From the NCBI GenBank assembly GCA_947630125.1, contig CANRGO010000024.1, positions 1-32,567 on the forward strand: DNA of 32,567 nucleotides, read 5' to 3'. Under the pieces are notes generated by a model. It ran no database searches. It worked only from the letters and a program-made list of their open reading frames with translations, and was not told the DNA's origin. The DNA comes from an uncultured Lachnospiraceae bacterium. Lineage in GTDB: Bacteria > Bacillota > Clostridia > Lachnospirales > Lachnospiraceae. Both the position numbers and the translations under genes were made by a program. How positions within the stretch are numbered: position 1 is the first letter of the stretch; every line of letters starts with the position of its first letter. This document shows, piece after piece, positions 23,777 through 32,376 of this stretch.

Positions 23777-26434
23777 ATGAAAAAAATTGTTGTTGGGCTA
23801 TTAGCCCATGTGGATGCAGGTAAAACCACGTTAGCAGAACAACTGCTGTTTGAGGCAGGTGAAATACGTAGTTTAGGTAGAGTGGATCATAAGAATACCT
23901 TTTTAGATACAAACCAGATGGAAAGAGACAGAGGAATCACCATTTTTTCTAAGCAGGCAGTTTTACATTACTTATCCATGCAAATAACCTTGATCGATAC
24001 TCCGGGACATGTGGATTTTTCCGCTGAAATGGAACGTGCTTTATCCGTAATGGATTATGCCATTCTTGTTATTAATGCAGGGAGTGGAATTCAGGCGCAT
24101 ACGTATACACTATGGAAATTGTTGGAACTTCATCAGATACCAACCTTTCTCTTTGTTAATAAAATGGATTTATATCAAGAAGATGTAGAAACTATAATGC
24201 ATACTATTTCAAAGAAATTAACCGGAAATTTTATGCCATTTCATAAGAAGGATCGGGATTTTTATGAAACACTTGCACTAATAGACGAAAATCTATACCA
24301 GGAATATTTGAAAACAAATATGTTACAGGATCATCGAATAGAAGAACTGATATATCAGAAGAAAATTACCCCTGTGTACTTTGGCTCCGCATTAAAGGGT
24401 GATGGAATTTTGCATTTTCTTCAGGAACTTTTCCGATATACCAGAATGCCAGAGTATGAAGAAGATTTTTCGGCTTTGGTTTATAAAATAACCAGAGATG
24501 AGAATGAACAAAGGTTAACCCATGTTAAAATAACGGGTGGTATTTTAAAGCCAAAATCCATGTTATCCTATAAAATAGGAGAGATAACAAAACAGGAGAA
24601 GTGTGATCAACTGAGGTATTATTCGGGACAGCAGTTTCAAAACGTTGATGTGGCATTTCCTGGCGAGATTTGTGGAATAACAGGGTTGACGGATAGTTAT
24701 CCTGGATTATGGTATGGAAAGAATCAGAATAAAATATCTTTTCAGATTGAGCCAGTAAAGAGTTATCAACTACAATTTCCCGAAGAGACAGACTTGTTTG
24801 CGGTAATGGCTTCCATGAAAAAACTTGAGGAAGAAGATCCAATGTTAAAAATCTCCTGGCTTCCTGAAAAGCAGGAAATTCATGGACAGTTTTTGGGATC
24901 TATTCAAATGGAAATATTTCAGAAAATGGTTCTCCAAAGATTTGGATATCATGTTGTAATCGTAAGTGGAAGTATACTTTACAAAGAAACCATAGCGAGT
25001 ACTGGAATTGGGATTGGGCATTATGAACCTTTGGGACACTATGCAGAGGTAGTTCTTTATTTAGAACCGCTAGAGAGAAATTCTGGAATTATTGTGGAAA
25101 GCATTGCGACGGAAGAACAACTGCCTATCTGGTTTCAGAATAGTATCATCTCTACCTTAAAGGAAACTACCATACCTGGGGTTTTAACAAAAAGTCCCAT
25201 AACCGACATCCGCATTACAATAGTTGGTGGAAGAGCACATAAGAAACATACGGAGGGTGGGGATTTTAGACAGGCATCTATTCGTGCTCTGCGTCAAGGA
25301 CTTAAGAATGTACAGTCACAGGTATTAGAACCATTTTATTCGATACAACTGGAAGTTCCAGTGGAAAATGTTGGTAGAGCGATTCAGGATTTAAATCTGA
25401 TGAGAGCCAAACTGGAACAACCTGTTATTGAATATGAGTATGGATTTTTAAAAGGAAGAGTTCCGGTGGCATCTTTTGGTGATTATCAGATGGAAATACT
25501 TTCTTATACCAAAGGAAGAGGTATTCTTACTTTAGAGTTTTCGGGTTATGACATCTGTGAAAATCAAGAGGAAGTCACACATGAATATGCATATGATGCA
25601 GATGCGGACTTAAATTATCCAACTGGATCCATTTTTTGTGAACATGGTACAGGTTTTTATGTTCCATGGAATCAGGTGGAACAATATCAGCATTGTAAAG
25701 ACCTAAAATTGCAATATAGAAACAGTGAGACTAGGGTAGAGGTTCTTGATTCTGAAAAAACAAAGCAGTTTGAACGGTCAAAGAATAAAACCTCACTGGA
25801 AATGGATCAGGAACTTCGAGATATTTTTGAGCGTACATTTGGGCCTATCAAAGACAGAAAACCACAAAATAATACCATAAAAAAAATAGCAAACACAGAA
25901 GTAAAAGACTATAAAAGAACAACAAAGGAAGAAATGCGAAAGCCTCACATACTTCTTGTAGATGGATATAATATCATTTTTGCATGGGAAAATTTAAATG
26001 AGCTTGCTAAGGAAAATCTCGATGCAGCAAGAATGAAACTCCTAGATATTCTAAGTAATTATCAGGGATTTCGTAAAAATAAGGTGATTGTTGTATTTGA
26101 TGCGTATCGGGTAAAAGGAAATCCAGGCCATGTGGAGCCGTATCATAACATTCAGGTTGTATATACGAAAGAAGCAGAGACTGCAGATTCCTATATTGAA
26201 AAAGCAACCCAATTACTGGCACGAGATGCTGTCGTAACGGTTGCAACCAGTGACTATTTGGAACAGTTAATTATCTTGGGACAAGGAGCACTCCGAATGT
26301 CAGCAAGAGAGTTACTGGAAGAAATAATGGATACAAAAAAACAAATTACAGAAACCATAGAGCAGAAAACAGAGAGTGGGAAAGTGTATCTGAAGGAACT
26401 TATAAAAGATGGTTTTTTAGAAGAAGAAAGGTAG
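23777..26434 (+). CDS. TetM/EF-G-like ribosomal GTPase fused to a Rae1/YacP-like NYN ribonuclease
   Basis: 885 residues from the ATG at 23777 (GGGAG five bases upstream). Residues 1 to about 640 are an EF-G-shaped GTPase closest to TetM/TetO ribosomal protection proteins: G1 AHVDAGKT (10-17), RDRGITIFSKQA (switch I), G3 DTPGHVDF (74-81), G4 NKMD (128-131), then domains II to V. A polar, lysine-rich linker of about 75 residues leads to an NYN/PIN-like domain (about 720-885). This domain is collinear with Rae1 (YacP), the ribosome-dependent mRNA endonuclease of Bacillus subtilis: ILLVDGYNIIFAW (D729), VIVVFDAYRVKG (D775), ETADSYIEK (D804), TSDYLEQLIILGQGALRMSARELL (D826). These acidic residues are the expected metal site. 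Known family roles: GTP-driven entry to the ribosomal A site, and A-site mRNA cleavage. That both act together here is inference. The permease gene follows 4 bases later. Confidence 0.9.
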   Translation: MKKIVVGLLAHVDAGKTTLAEQLLFEAGEIRSLGRVDHKNTFLDTNQMERDRGITIFSKQAVLHYLSMQITLIDTPGHVDFSAEMERALSVMDYAILVINAGSGIQAHTYTLWKLLELHQIPTFLFVNKMDLYQEDVETIMHTISKKLTGNFMPFHKKDRDFYETLALIDENLYQEYLKTNMLQDHRIEELIYQKKITPVYFGSALKGDGILHFLQELFRYTRMPEYEEDFSALVYKITRDENEQRLTHVKITGGILKPKSMLSYKIGEITKQEKCDQLRYYSGQQFQNVDVAFPGEICGITGLTDSYPGLWYGKNQNKISFQIEPVKSYQLQFPEETDLFAVMASMKKLEEEDPMLKISWLPEKQEIHGQFLGSIQMEIFQKMVLQRFGYHVVIVSGSILYKETIASTGIGIGHYEPLGHYAEVVLYLEPLERNSGIIVESIATEEQLPIWFQNSIISTLKETTIPGVLTKSPITDIRITIVGGRAHKKHTEGGDFRQASIRALRQGLKNVQSQVLEPFYSIQLEVPVENVGRAIQDLNLMRAKLEQPVIEYEYGFLKGRVPVASFGDYQMEILSYTKGRGILTLEFSGYDICENQEEVTHEYAYDADADLNYPTGSIFCEHGTGFYVPWNQVEQYQHCKDLKLQYRNSETRVEVLDSEKTKQFERSKNKTSLEMDQELRDIFERTFGPIKDRKPQNNTIKKIANTEVKDYKRTTKEEMRKPHILLVDGYNIIFAWENLNELAKENLDAARMKLLDILSNYQGFRKNKVIVVFDAYRVKGNPGHVEPYHNIQVVYTKEAETADSYIEKATQLLARDAVVTVATSDYLEQLIILGQGALRMSARELLEEIMDTKKQITETIEQKTESGKVYLKELIKDGFLEEER

Positions 26435-26438
26435 TATT

Positions 26439-27797
26439 ATGCAGAAAAAAGAGGGAACATATGGACTTTTTACAGCCATTAGTATGATTGTTGGAATTGT
26501 AATTGGGTCTGGGATATTTTTTAAAAGCGATGATATTCTGCACTTTACTGGTGGGAGCATTGCACTGGGAATGTTAGCTTTTTGTATTGGAGCATTTGGT
26601 ATTATTTTTGGAAGTCTTACCTTAACAGAGCTATCTATGAGGACAGAAAAAAGTGGTGGTGCAGTGGCATATTTTGAAGATTTTATTTCAAGTAAAGTTG
26701 CCAGTGGTTTCGGATGGTTTCAGACTTTTATCTATTTTCCAACCTTAACCGTTATTTTATCCTGGGTAGCGGGAATCTATACCTGTATTTTATTTGGAAT
26801 CGAAAATTCCTTAACAAACCAAGTGCTATTGGGTTTTTCTTACTTGTTATTTTTCTTTTTTATGAATATTTTATCGGTAAAGTCAGGTGGGATATTTCAA
26901 AATTTAACAGCAATCATAAAACTAATCCCTCTTTTAGTCATCGCAGTTCTTGGAATTTTTTGGAATGCACCCTATCCAAATATCGAAGCGGGAATGGAAC
27001 TTGTCCAAGTCTCAGAAGTAGGGTTTGGCTGGCTTGCGGCGTTGGTGCCCCTTGCATTTTCCTTTGATGGTTGGATTGTTGCAACCAGTATCACTGGTGA
27101 AGTGAAAAATCCAAAACGAAATATGACTCTAGCGTTAATATTAGGACCACTTTTAGTTTTAGTGGTTTATTTGCTCTTTTTCTTAGGACTGAATCGCATG
27201 CTTGGTCCAGAATATATTCTCACAGCCAAAGATTCTGCGATTCATAAGGCCGGAGAATTAATATTAGGAACTTATGGAACAAAAATATTACTCAGTTTTG
27301 TTCTGATTTCTGTCTTGGGAGTTGTGAATGGCGTAGTTCTTGGTGGACTCCGTATGCCACAGGCCTTAGCTGAAAAAAACATGATACCAAAGGCAGATCA
27401 TTTAAAAAAAATACATTCAAAATGGAAACTTTCTTTATCTTCCGCTGCATTGTTTTTACTTGTTTGTATCTTTTGGTATGTGATTCACTATGCAACTCAA
27501 AAAACCAATGCTTTAGTAGGTGGAGATATCAGTGAGATTTCCATCGTGTTTAGCTATACATGCTATATTATTTTATATGTAAAGGTATTTTTGCTTAAGA
27601 AAACTGGAGAAGTCACAAGTATCTTTAAAGGTATTATTTGCCCGGTTTTTGGAATACTGGGAGCTGGGATTATATTCGTTGGTGGCTTTATTTCCAATCC
27701 GGTTTATGTATCCTTCTTTATTTTATTTTGTTTTCTAGTTACAGTATTAGGATACTTTGTATATCAGAAATTGCCATCCAGTGGAAAGGCAGAGTAG
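26439..27797 (+). CDS. APC superfamily amino-acid permease
   Basis: 452 residues with about twelve membrane helices. The first helix region GLFTAISMIVGIVIGSGIFFKS carries the G-S-G-I-F substrate-binding motif of the APC superfamily, and LAFSFDGWIVATSITGEVKNPKRNM is the conserved helix 6-7 region of the LAT/SteT-like branch (amino-acid exchangers). RMPQALAEKNMIPK is the cytoplasmic loop after helix 8. It probably moves neutral amino acids across the cell membrane; direction and substrate cannot be told. It starts 4 bases after the GTPase-nuclease fusion, so the two are co-transcribed. Confidence 0.9.
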   Translation: MQKKEGTYGLFTAISMIVGIVIGSGIFFKSDDILHFTGGSIALGMLAFCIGAFGIIFGSLTLTELSMRTEKSGGAVAYFEDFISSKVASGFGWFQTFIYFPTLTVILSWVAGIYTCILFGIENSLTNQVLLGFSYLLFFFFMNILSVKSGGIFQNLTAIIKLIPLLVIAVLGIFWNAPYPNIEAGMELVQVSEVGFGWLAALVPLAFSFDGWIVATSITGEVKNPKRNMTLALILGPLLVLVVYLLFFLGLNRMLGPEYILTAKDSAIHKAGELILGTYGTKILLSFVLISVLGVVNGVVLGGLRMPQALAEKNMIPKADHLKKIHSKWKLSLSSAALFLLVCIFWYVIHYATQKTNALVGGDISEISIVFSYTCYIILYVKVFLLKKTGEVTSIFKGIICPVFGILGAGIIFVGGFISNPVYVSFFILFCFLVTVLGYFVYQKLPSSGKAE

Positions 27798-27837
27798 TAG
27801 CAACGAATTATTTGGAATATGATAGGAGGATATACAA

Positions 27838-30822
27838 ATGGAAGCTTGTAAATGGCCACAAAATAGTGAGGCAATGTTGGCATATCATAATACAGAATGG
27901 GGATTTCCCAGTTTTGATGATCGATATTTGTTTGAAATGTTATCTTTAGAAGGAGCACAGGCGGGATTATCCTGGAGTACCATTCTAAATAAAAGAGAAG
28001 CTTACAAGGCGGCATTTTATAACTTTGATATAAAGCGCTGCGCCTTACTTACCGATGAGGAGCTTATACATATACTGGAGAATTTTGCAATCATAAAAAA
28101 CAAACTGAAGGTTTTTTCCGTTAGAAAAAATGCGCGTTTGGTTTTAAACTTACAGGAAGAATACGGTAGTTTCTCAAATTATCTTTGGAAATTTACAGGT
28201 GGGAATCCAGTTGTAAATAGTTTAATGGAAGAATCCGAGATGGAAGTACAGTCTGAACTTTCCATTTTGATCAGTAAAGATTTAAAAAAACGTGGATTTT
28301 CTTTTGTAGGCCCCGTGATTATATATTCTTATTTACAGGCAATTGGAATGATAGATGATCATGTGATTACCTGTCCTATGCATACAACCAATAGAGAAAA
28401 GCAATTTGAACTTTCACAAAACCTTACGGGTGGTGTGACTGGTGAAATGATAATCACAGAGGGCATGCCGGAGTTAATTCGACAGGCTGCTGGTGAAGGT
28501 ATTGTTTTACTTAAAAATACAGGAGTGTTACCTTTTCAGAAACAAGAAAAAATATCTATTTTTGGAAGAGTTCAGGTTGATTATTTTAGTGTTGGCTATG
28601 GTTCAGGAGGAGATGTTCGCTGTCCTTATGTGGTAAATCTTCTGGAAGGACTAAGAAATTCTAAGGAAGTAACTTTAAATGAAGAACTTGCTCATATATA
28701 TGAAGCATTCAGCAAAGATCCAGAGCACAAAATCAATCCAGGAACCTGGGGAAACTGGCCTACACATTATCCTGAAATGCCTCTCAGTGAGAAACAGGTA
28801 AAAAATGCAGCAAAGTTTGGCCAGAAAGCGATTTTAGTAATTGGAAGAGCAGCAGGAGAAGATCGTGAAAATCAGTTAATTCCAGGAAGTTATTATTTGA
28901 CAGAAGAAGAAAAGCGAATGATTGATTTGGTGACTGCTTATTTTTCAGATGTTGTTCTTATAATGAACTGTGGAAATATCATTGATATGAGTTGGCTGAA
29001 AGTTTATGAAGATAAAATTGCTGCCATTTTATATACCTTTTTGGGGGGTATGGAAAGTGGTAATAGTGTTGCAGATATTTTAACAGGAAAAGTAAATCCA
29101 TCTGGAAAACTGGCTGATACCATAGCAATTCGCTATGAAGACTATCCTTCTGCTTCAAACTTCGGTGACTTAGAAAAAAATGATTATGCAGAAGATATTT
29201 ATGTGGGATATCGCTATTTTGAAACCTTTGCTAAAGAGAAGGTACTATATCCTTTTGGGTTTGGCTTATCCTATACCACGTTTCAAATAGAACTAAAAAG
29301 TGTAGACGAAAAGGATGGAGGACTTCGTTATAAAATACGTGTAACGAACACTGGTTTATGTGCGGGGAAAGAAGTTGTACAACTTTATGTAAATCCTCCA
29401 CAGGGAAAACTCGGTAAGCCACTTCGAAACTTATGTGCTTTTGGGAAAACCCCATTACTCAAACCTAAAGAAGAAGTGATACTAACTTTGAATATAAACT
29501 GGTATCAAATGTCATCCTATGATGATTCTGGAATCAGTGGTGCAGAGAATTCCTATGTTTTGGAAGTAGGAAACTATGACTTCTACCTTGGAAATCAGGT
29601 TCACAGCGCCAAAAAAGTATATAGTCATGTAATAAATTCTCTAACTATACTAAAAACGGTAGAACCTGCACTAGGTGTGGAACAAGAGCATCAATTTATG
29701 CGATTGAAAGCAGTGGTTGAAAACGAGAAGGTTACTGGTATCTATGAAAAGGTACCTGTGCATAACATTGATTTAAGAGAAAGAATTTTAAAACAAATAC
29801 CTGCAGCGATTCCCATAACCAAAGATCAAGGATATCAGTTACAGGATGTTGTAAATGGAAGCGTTTTATTAGAACAATTTCTAGCACAATTGTCTCTTGA
29901 AGAACTGGAAGCATTGACCAGGGGAGAAGGTCCAATGAATAGTAGGCAGGGAGTTGAGGGTAATGCCGGAGTTCTTGGCGGTGTGACGGAGCCTCTTCGT
30001 AAAAAGGGTATTCCACCTGTAATAACAGCTGATGGACCAGCGGGAATTCGTATCCAGAAAACCTGTTCTCTGATTCCTTGTGGCACATTGCTTGCTTGTA
30101 CGTTCAACACGCAACTGGTGGAAGATTTATTCACCTTACTTAGTACAGAAATTTTAGACCGGCAGGTAGATATGATTCTGTCACCTGGAATGAATATTCA
30201 TCGAGATCCTTTATGTGGAAGAAATTTTGAATACTTTACCGAAGATCCGCTTCTTTGTGGACATATGGCAATCGCTGCAGTTCGAGGAATTCAACACAAC
30301 CAGATTTCGGCCTGTCCAAAACATTTTGCCTGTAATAATCAGGAAACCAATCGGAATAAAAATGATTCCAGAGTAAGTGAAAGAGCCTTAAGAGAAATCT
30401 ACTTAAAACCTTTTGAATGTGTGGTAATCTATGCAAAACCAAAAAATATTATGACCTCTTACAATAAAATCAATGGTGTCTGGAGTCATTATAATTTTGA
30501 CCTAAACACACAGATTTTAAGAAATGAATGGGGGTATGAAGGTACCGTTATAACGGACTGGTGGATGCAATATGCAGATTCAAAAGAATTTCCAAAACTC
30601 AGTGGTAATGCATATCGAGTTCGTGCACAAGTAGATGTTTTAATGCCAGGATCTAAAGAAGTTCACGGTGCAACAGGAGAAAATGATGGAACTTTGCTTC
30701 AGTCGCTTGGTCAAACAGATGGAATTACCCTAGGTGAAATTCAACGTTCAGCAGCAAATATTTTGAAATATTCCATGAGTACAAATGCCATGAGCCGAAG
30801 TATTACAAATTTACAAAATTAA
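27838..30822 (+). CDS. 3-methyladenine DNA glycosylase I (Tag) fused to a circularly permuted GH3 glycosidase
   Basis: 994 residues in one uninterrupted frame, behind AGGAGG. Residues 1 to about 186 are a complete Tag: zinc ligands C4, H17, H175 and C179 fall at the same positions as in E. coli Tag, with catalytic E38 (LEGAQAGLSW) and DDHVITC. From M204 (MIITEGMPELIRQAAGEGIVLLKNTG) the protein is a family 3 glycoside hydrolase in permuted order: the C-terminal alpha/beta domain first (about 205-500), a fibronectin-III-like domain (about 505-600), then the catalytic barrel (about 690-975) with KHFACNNQE, RNFEYFTEDPLLCG and nucleophile D907 in TVITDWW. Permuted GH3 enzymes are known from Ruminococcus albus and Butyrivibrio; joining one to a DNA repair enzyme is not something I know. 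No signal peptide. M204 has only weak upstream GGTG-type sequence, so re-initiation is possible. Confidence 0.88.
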   Translation: MEACKWPQNSEAMLAYHNTEWGFPSFDDRYLFEMLSLEGAQAGLSWSTILNKREAYKAAFYNFDIKRCALLTDEELIHILENFAIIKNKLKVFSVRKNARLVLNLQEEYGSFSNYLWKFTGGNPVVNSLMEESEMEVQSELSILISKDLKKRGFSFVGPVIIYSYLQAIGMIDDHVITCPMHTTNREKQFELSQNLTGGVTGEMIITEGMPELIRQAAGEGIVLLKNTGVLPFQKQEKISIFGRVQVDYFSVGYGSGGDVRCPYVVNLLEGLRNSKEVTLNEELAHIYEAFSKDPEHKINPGTWGNWPTHYPEMPLSEKQVKNAAKFGQKAILVIGRAAGEDRENQLIPGSYYLTEEEKRMIDLVTAYFSDVVLIMNCGNIIDMSWLKVYEDKIAAILYTFLGGMESGNSVADILTGKVNPSGKLADTIAIRYEDYPSASNFGDLEKNDYAEDIYVGYRYFETFAKEKVLYPFGFGLSYTTFQIELKSVDEKDGGLRYKIRVTNTGLCAGKEVVQLYVNPPQGKLGKPLRNLCAFGKTPLLKPKEEVILTLNINWYQMSSYDDSGISGAENSYVLEVGNYDFYLGNQVHSAKKVYSHVINSLTILKTVEPALGVEQEHQFMRLKAVVENEKVTGIYEKVPVHNIDLRERILKQIPAAIPITKDQGYQLQDVVNGSVLLEQFLAQLSLEELEALTRGEGPMNSRQGVEGNAGVLGGVTEPLRKKGIPPVITADGPAGIRIQKTCSLIPCGTLLACTFNTQLVEDLFTLLSTEILDRQVDMILSPGMNIHRDPLCGRNFEYFTEDPLLCGHMAIAAVRGIQHNQISACPKHFACNNQETNRNKNDSRVSERALREIYLKPFECVVIYAKPKNIMTSYNKINGVWSHYNFDLNTQILRNEWGYEGTVITDWWMQYADSKEFPKLSGNAYRVRAQVDVLMPGSKEVHGATGENDGTLLQSLGQTDGITLGEIQRSAANILKYSMSTNAMSRSITNLQN

Positions 30823-30835
30823 GAGAAAAAAATAA

Positions 30836-30863
30836 TTACAGATATTGTTCTTTATGATAAAAT
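30836..30863 (+). promoter_or_regulatory. putative extended -10 promoter of the CheY-CheX gene
   Basis: TGATAAAAT at 30855-30863 is an extended -10; TTACAG (30836-30841) lies 16 bases upstream of the hexamer as a weak -35. Confidence 0.4.
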
Positions 30864-30915
30864 AAAGGAAACTATTTGAATATTAGTTTATCTCATTTAG
30901 AAAGGATGGATTTGT

Positions 30916-31779
30916 ATGGATGCATATAAAGTAGTGATTGTGGATGATTCTTCTTTTTCCATTACCTTCATTAAAGATATACTTGAAACAGCAGGTCTTA
31001 ATGTGGTAGGTAGTGCTAAAAATCTGGAAGAAGTGAAAAAAGTAGTTGCAGAAACAAAACCTGACCTCGTAACAATGGATATGACATTACCAGGAACTGA
31101 CGGACTTGAATGTACCAGAGCAGTGCATAAAATAGATAAAAATATTAAAGTTATTGTAGTAAGTTCTATGATGGATGATGAGATTGTTAAGAAAGCTAAG
31201 AAAACAAGGGTATCTGCTTATGTACAAAAGCCAGTAGATAGTGAGGAGCTTCTCAATGCAATTCAAAGAGTTATGGATTTTGAGAAGTTATTTGAAAGCT
31301 TAAAAGAATCTTATTATGAGGTCTATAAAGAAGCTTTTACGGATGCGATGACACGAATGGCAAAAGTAAAACCAGAAATGCAAGAAGAATATTCCAATGA
31401 TTTGGAACATGTATCCAGTGGAATAACTGTGATGATTGCTATTATTGGTAAATTCACAGGAAGACTGATGATTGATTTTTCCCAAGAATCTGCAAGGGGT
31501 TTTGCTAAAGAGATTTTAAAGCGAGAACCAGAAGATAATGATGAAATTTTAGAGATTTTAGCTGAATTTACGAATATTGTTGCAGGGAATGGTTGCTCTA
31601 TTTTAAACAAGAAAAATAGTGCTTATAGCTTACGACTTGCTCCTCCATCTATTCTAAGAGGGGAACATGTATTGATATCAGCATTGAATTTTCAAACGGA
31701 TACCGCGGTGGCTAAAACTACATTTGGTGAGGTGAAGCTTGATGTTGGATTTAAGAGAGGTGAAGAAAAATGGATGTAA
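30916..31779 (+). CDS. response regulator: CheY-like receiver plus CheX-like domain
   Basis: 287 residues. Residues 1-120 are a receiver domain with the acidic pair in IVDDSS (D10, D11), phospho-acceptor D55 in TMDMTLPG, VVSSM as switch serine and K105 in VQKPV. Residues about 140-285 form a CheC/CheX-type domain: EILEILAEFTNIVAGNGCSIL is the E-x-x-N helix that attacks aspartyl phosphate, and LAPPSILRGEHVLI is the following strand pair. Known CheX proteins dephosphorylate CheY-P, so this molecule might dephosphorylate itself or a partner. The start at 30916 follows AAAGGA. The last 10 bases overlap the next CheX gene. No histidine kinase is in the window. Confidence 0.85.
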   Translation: MDAYKVVIVDDSSFSITFIKDILETAGLNVVGSAKNLEEVKKVVAETKPDLVTMDMTLPGTDGLECTRAVHKIDKNIKVIVVSSMMDDEIVKKAKKTRVSAYVQKPVDSEELLNAIQRVMDFEKLFESLKESYYEVYKEAFTDAMTRMAKVKPEMQEEYSNDLEHVSSGITVMIAIIGKFTGRLMIDFSQESARGFAKEILKREPEDNDEILEILAEFTNIVAGNGCSILNKKNSAYSLRLAPPSILRGEHVLISALNFQTDTAVAKTTFGEVKLDVGFKRGEEKWM

Positions 31780-32231
31780 AATTAGTAAATCCTTTTGTTG
31801 AGGCCTTTGTGAATGTAATGCCTATGTTGGGATTCCAGGATGTGAAAAAGGGAAATTTAAGTTTAAAAGGAAAAGAATTAAATAGCGGCGGAGTATTAAT
31901 CATTGTGGGTATTGTTGGTTCAGTAAGGGGTAATGTAGTTTATTCTTTTTCCATGGAAGATGCGAAAAAAATAGCATCAACCATGATGATGGGAATGCCA
32001 GTTTCGGAATTGGATGATATGAGTAAAAGTGCGCTTTCGGAACTAACAAATATGCTTACTGCAAATGCAGCAACAAGTTTCTCTAATATGGATATGCTGA
32101 TTGATATATCGACTCCAACCTTATTACATGGAACCAATGTATCAGTTAAGATGAGTTCAGAACAGGTGTTATGTATTCAATTAATTGCCAATGATATTCC
32201 GATTGATGTAAATATTTCATTTGAAGGATAA
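31770..32231 (+). CDS. CheX-like CheY-phosphate phosphatase
   Basis: 153 residues, the normal length for CheX. VNPFVEAFVNVMPMLGF is the family start; GIVGSVRGNVVYSFSMEDAKKIAS and MSKSALSELTNMLTANAATSF, with the E-x-x-N active motif, are the core. It removes the phosphoryl group from a CheY-type receiver, most simply from the receiver encoded just upstream. The ATG lies inside the end of that gene with AGAGGTGA upstream, so the two are translationally coupled. A terminator follows. Confidence 0.88.
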   Translation: MDVKLVNPFVEAFVNVMPMLGFQDVKKGNLSLKGKELNSGGVLIIVGIVGSVRGNVVYSFSMEDAKKIASTMMMGMPVSELDDMSKSALSELTNMLTANAATSFSNMDMLIDISTPTLLHGTNVSVKMSSEQVLCIQLIANDIPIDVNISFEG

Positions 32232-32248
32232 ATAAAATAAACAGTAAG

Positions 32249-32279
32249 GCTGTCTGAAGATAATTCAGGCGGCTTTTTT
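32249..32279 (+). terminator. rho-independent terminator after the CheX genes
   Basis: A 10-bp stem GCTGTCTGAA / TTCAGGCGGC with two G-U pairs, loop GATAA, followed by six T. Confidence 0.85.
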
Positions 32280-32308
32280 GATAATATTTATCAAGTGAGG
32301 AATATGTC

Positions 32309-32337
32309 TTGCTTTTTTAAAGAACCTTTTGTATGCT
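32309..32337 (+). promoter_or_regulatory. putative promoter of the DUF3793-like gene
   Basis: TTGCTT (32309-32314) and TATGCT (32332-32337) are 17 bases apart; the transcript would start around 32344, at the edge of the inverted repeat. Confidence 0.4.
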
Positions 32338-32344
32338 TTTAATA

Positions 32345-32360
32345 GTTAGCAAACGCTAAC
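32345..32360. promoter_or_regulatory. inverted-repeat operator GTTAGC-AAAC-GCTAAC
   Basis: A perfect 6-bp dyad with a four-base centre, lying just after the putative -10 and before the ribosome binding site, the usual position for a repressor. The TTAG...CTAA half-sites resemble those of DtxR-type iron or manganese regulators; that link is inference. Confidence 0.55.
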
Positions 32361-32376
32361 CAGAAGGGAGGCCAAA

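Noticed and set aside
23777-25700. Calling the GTPase a tetracycline-resistance gene (tetM/tetW)
   Set aside because: The domain order is the same, but the sequence is divergent, carries an extra ribonuclease domain, and has no mobile-element or resistance context. Tetracycline protection cannot be claimed.
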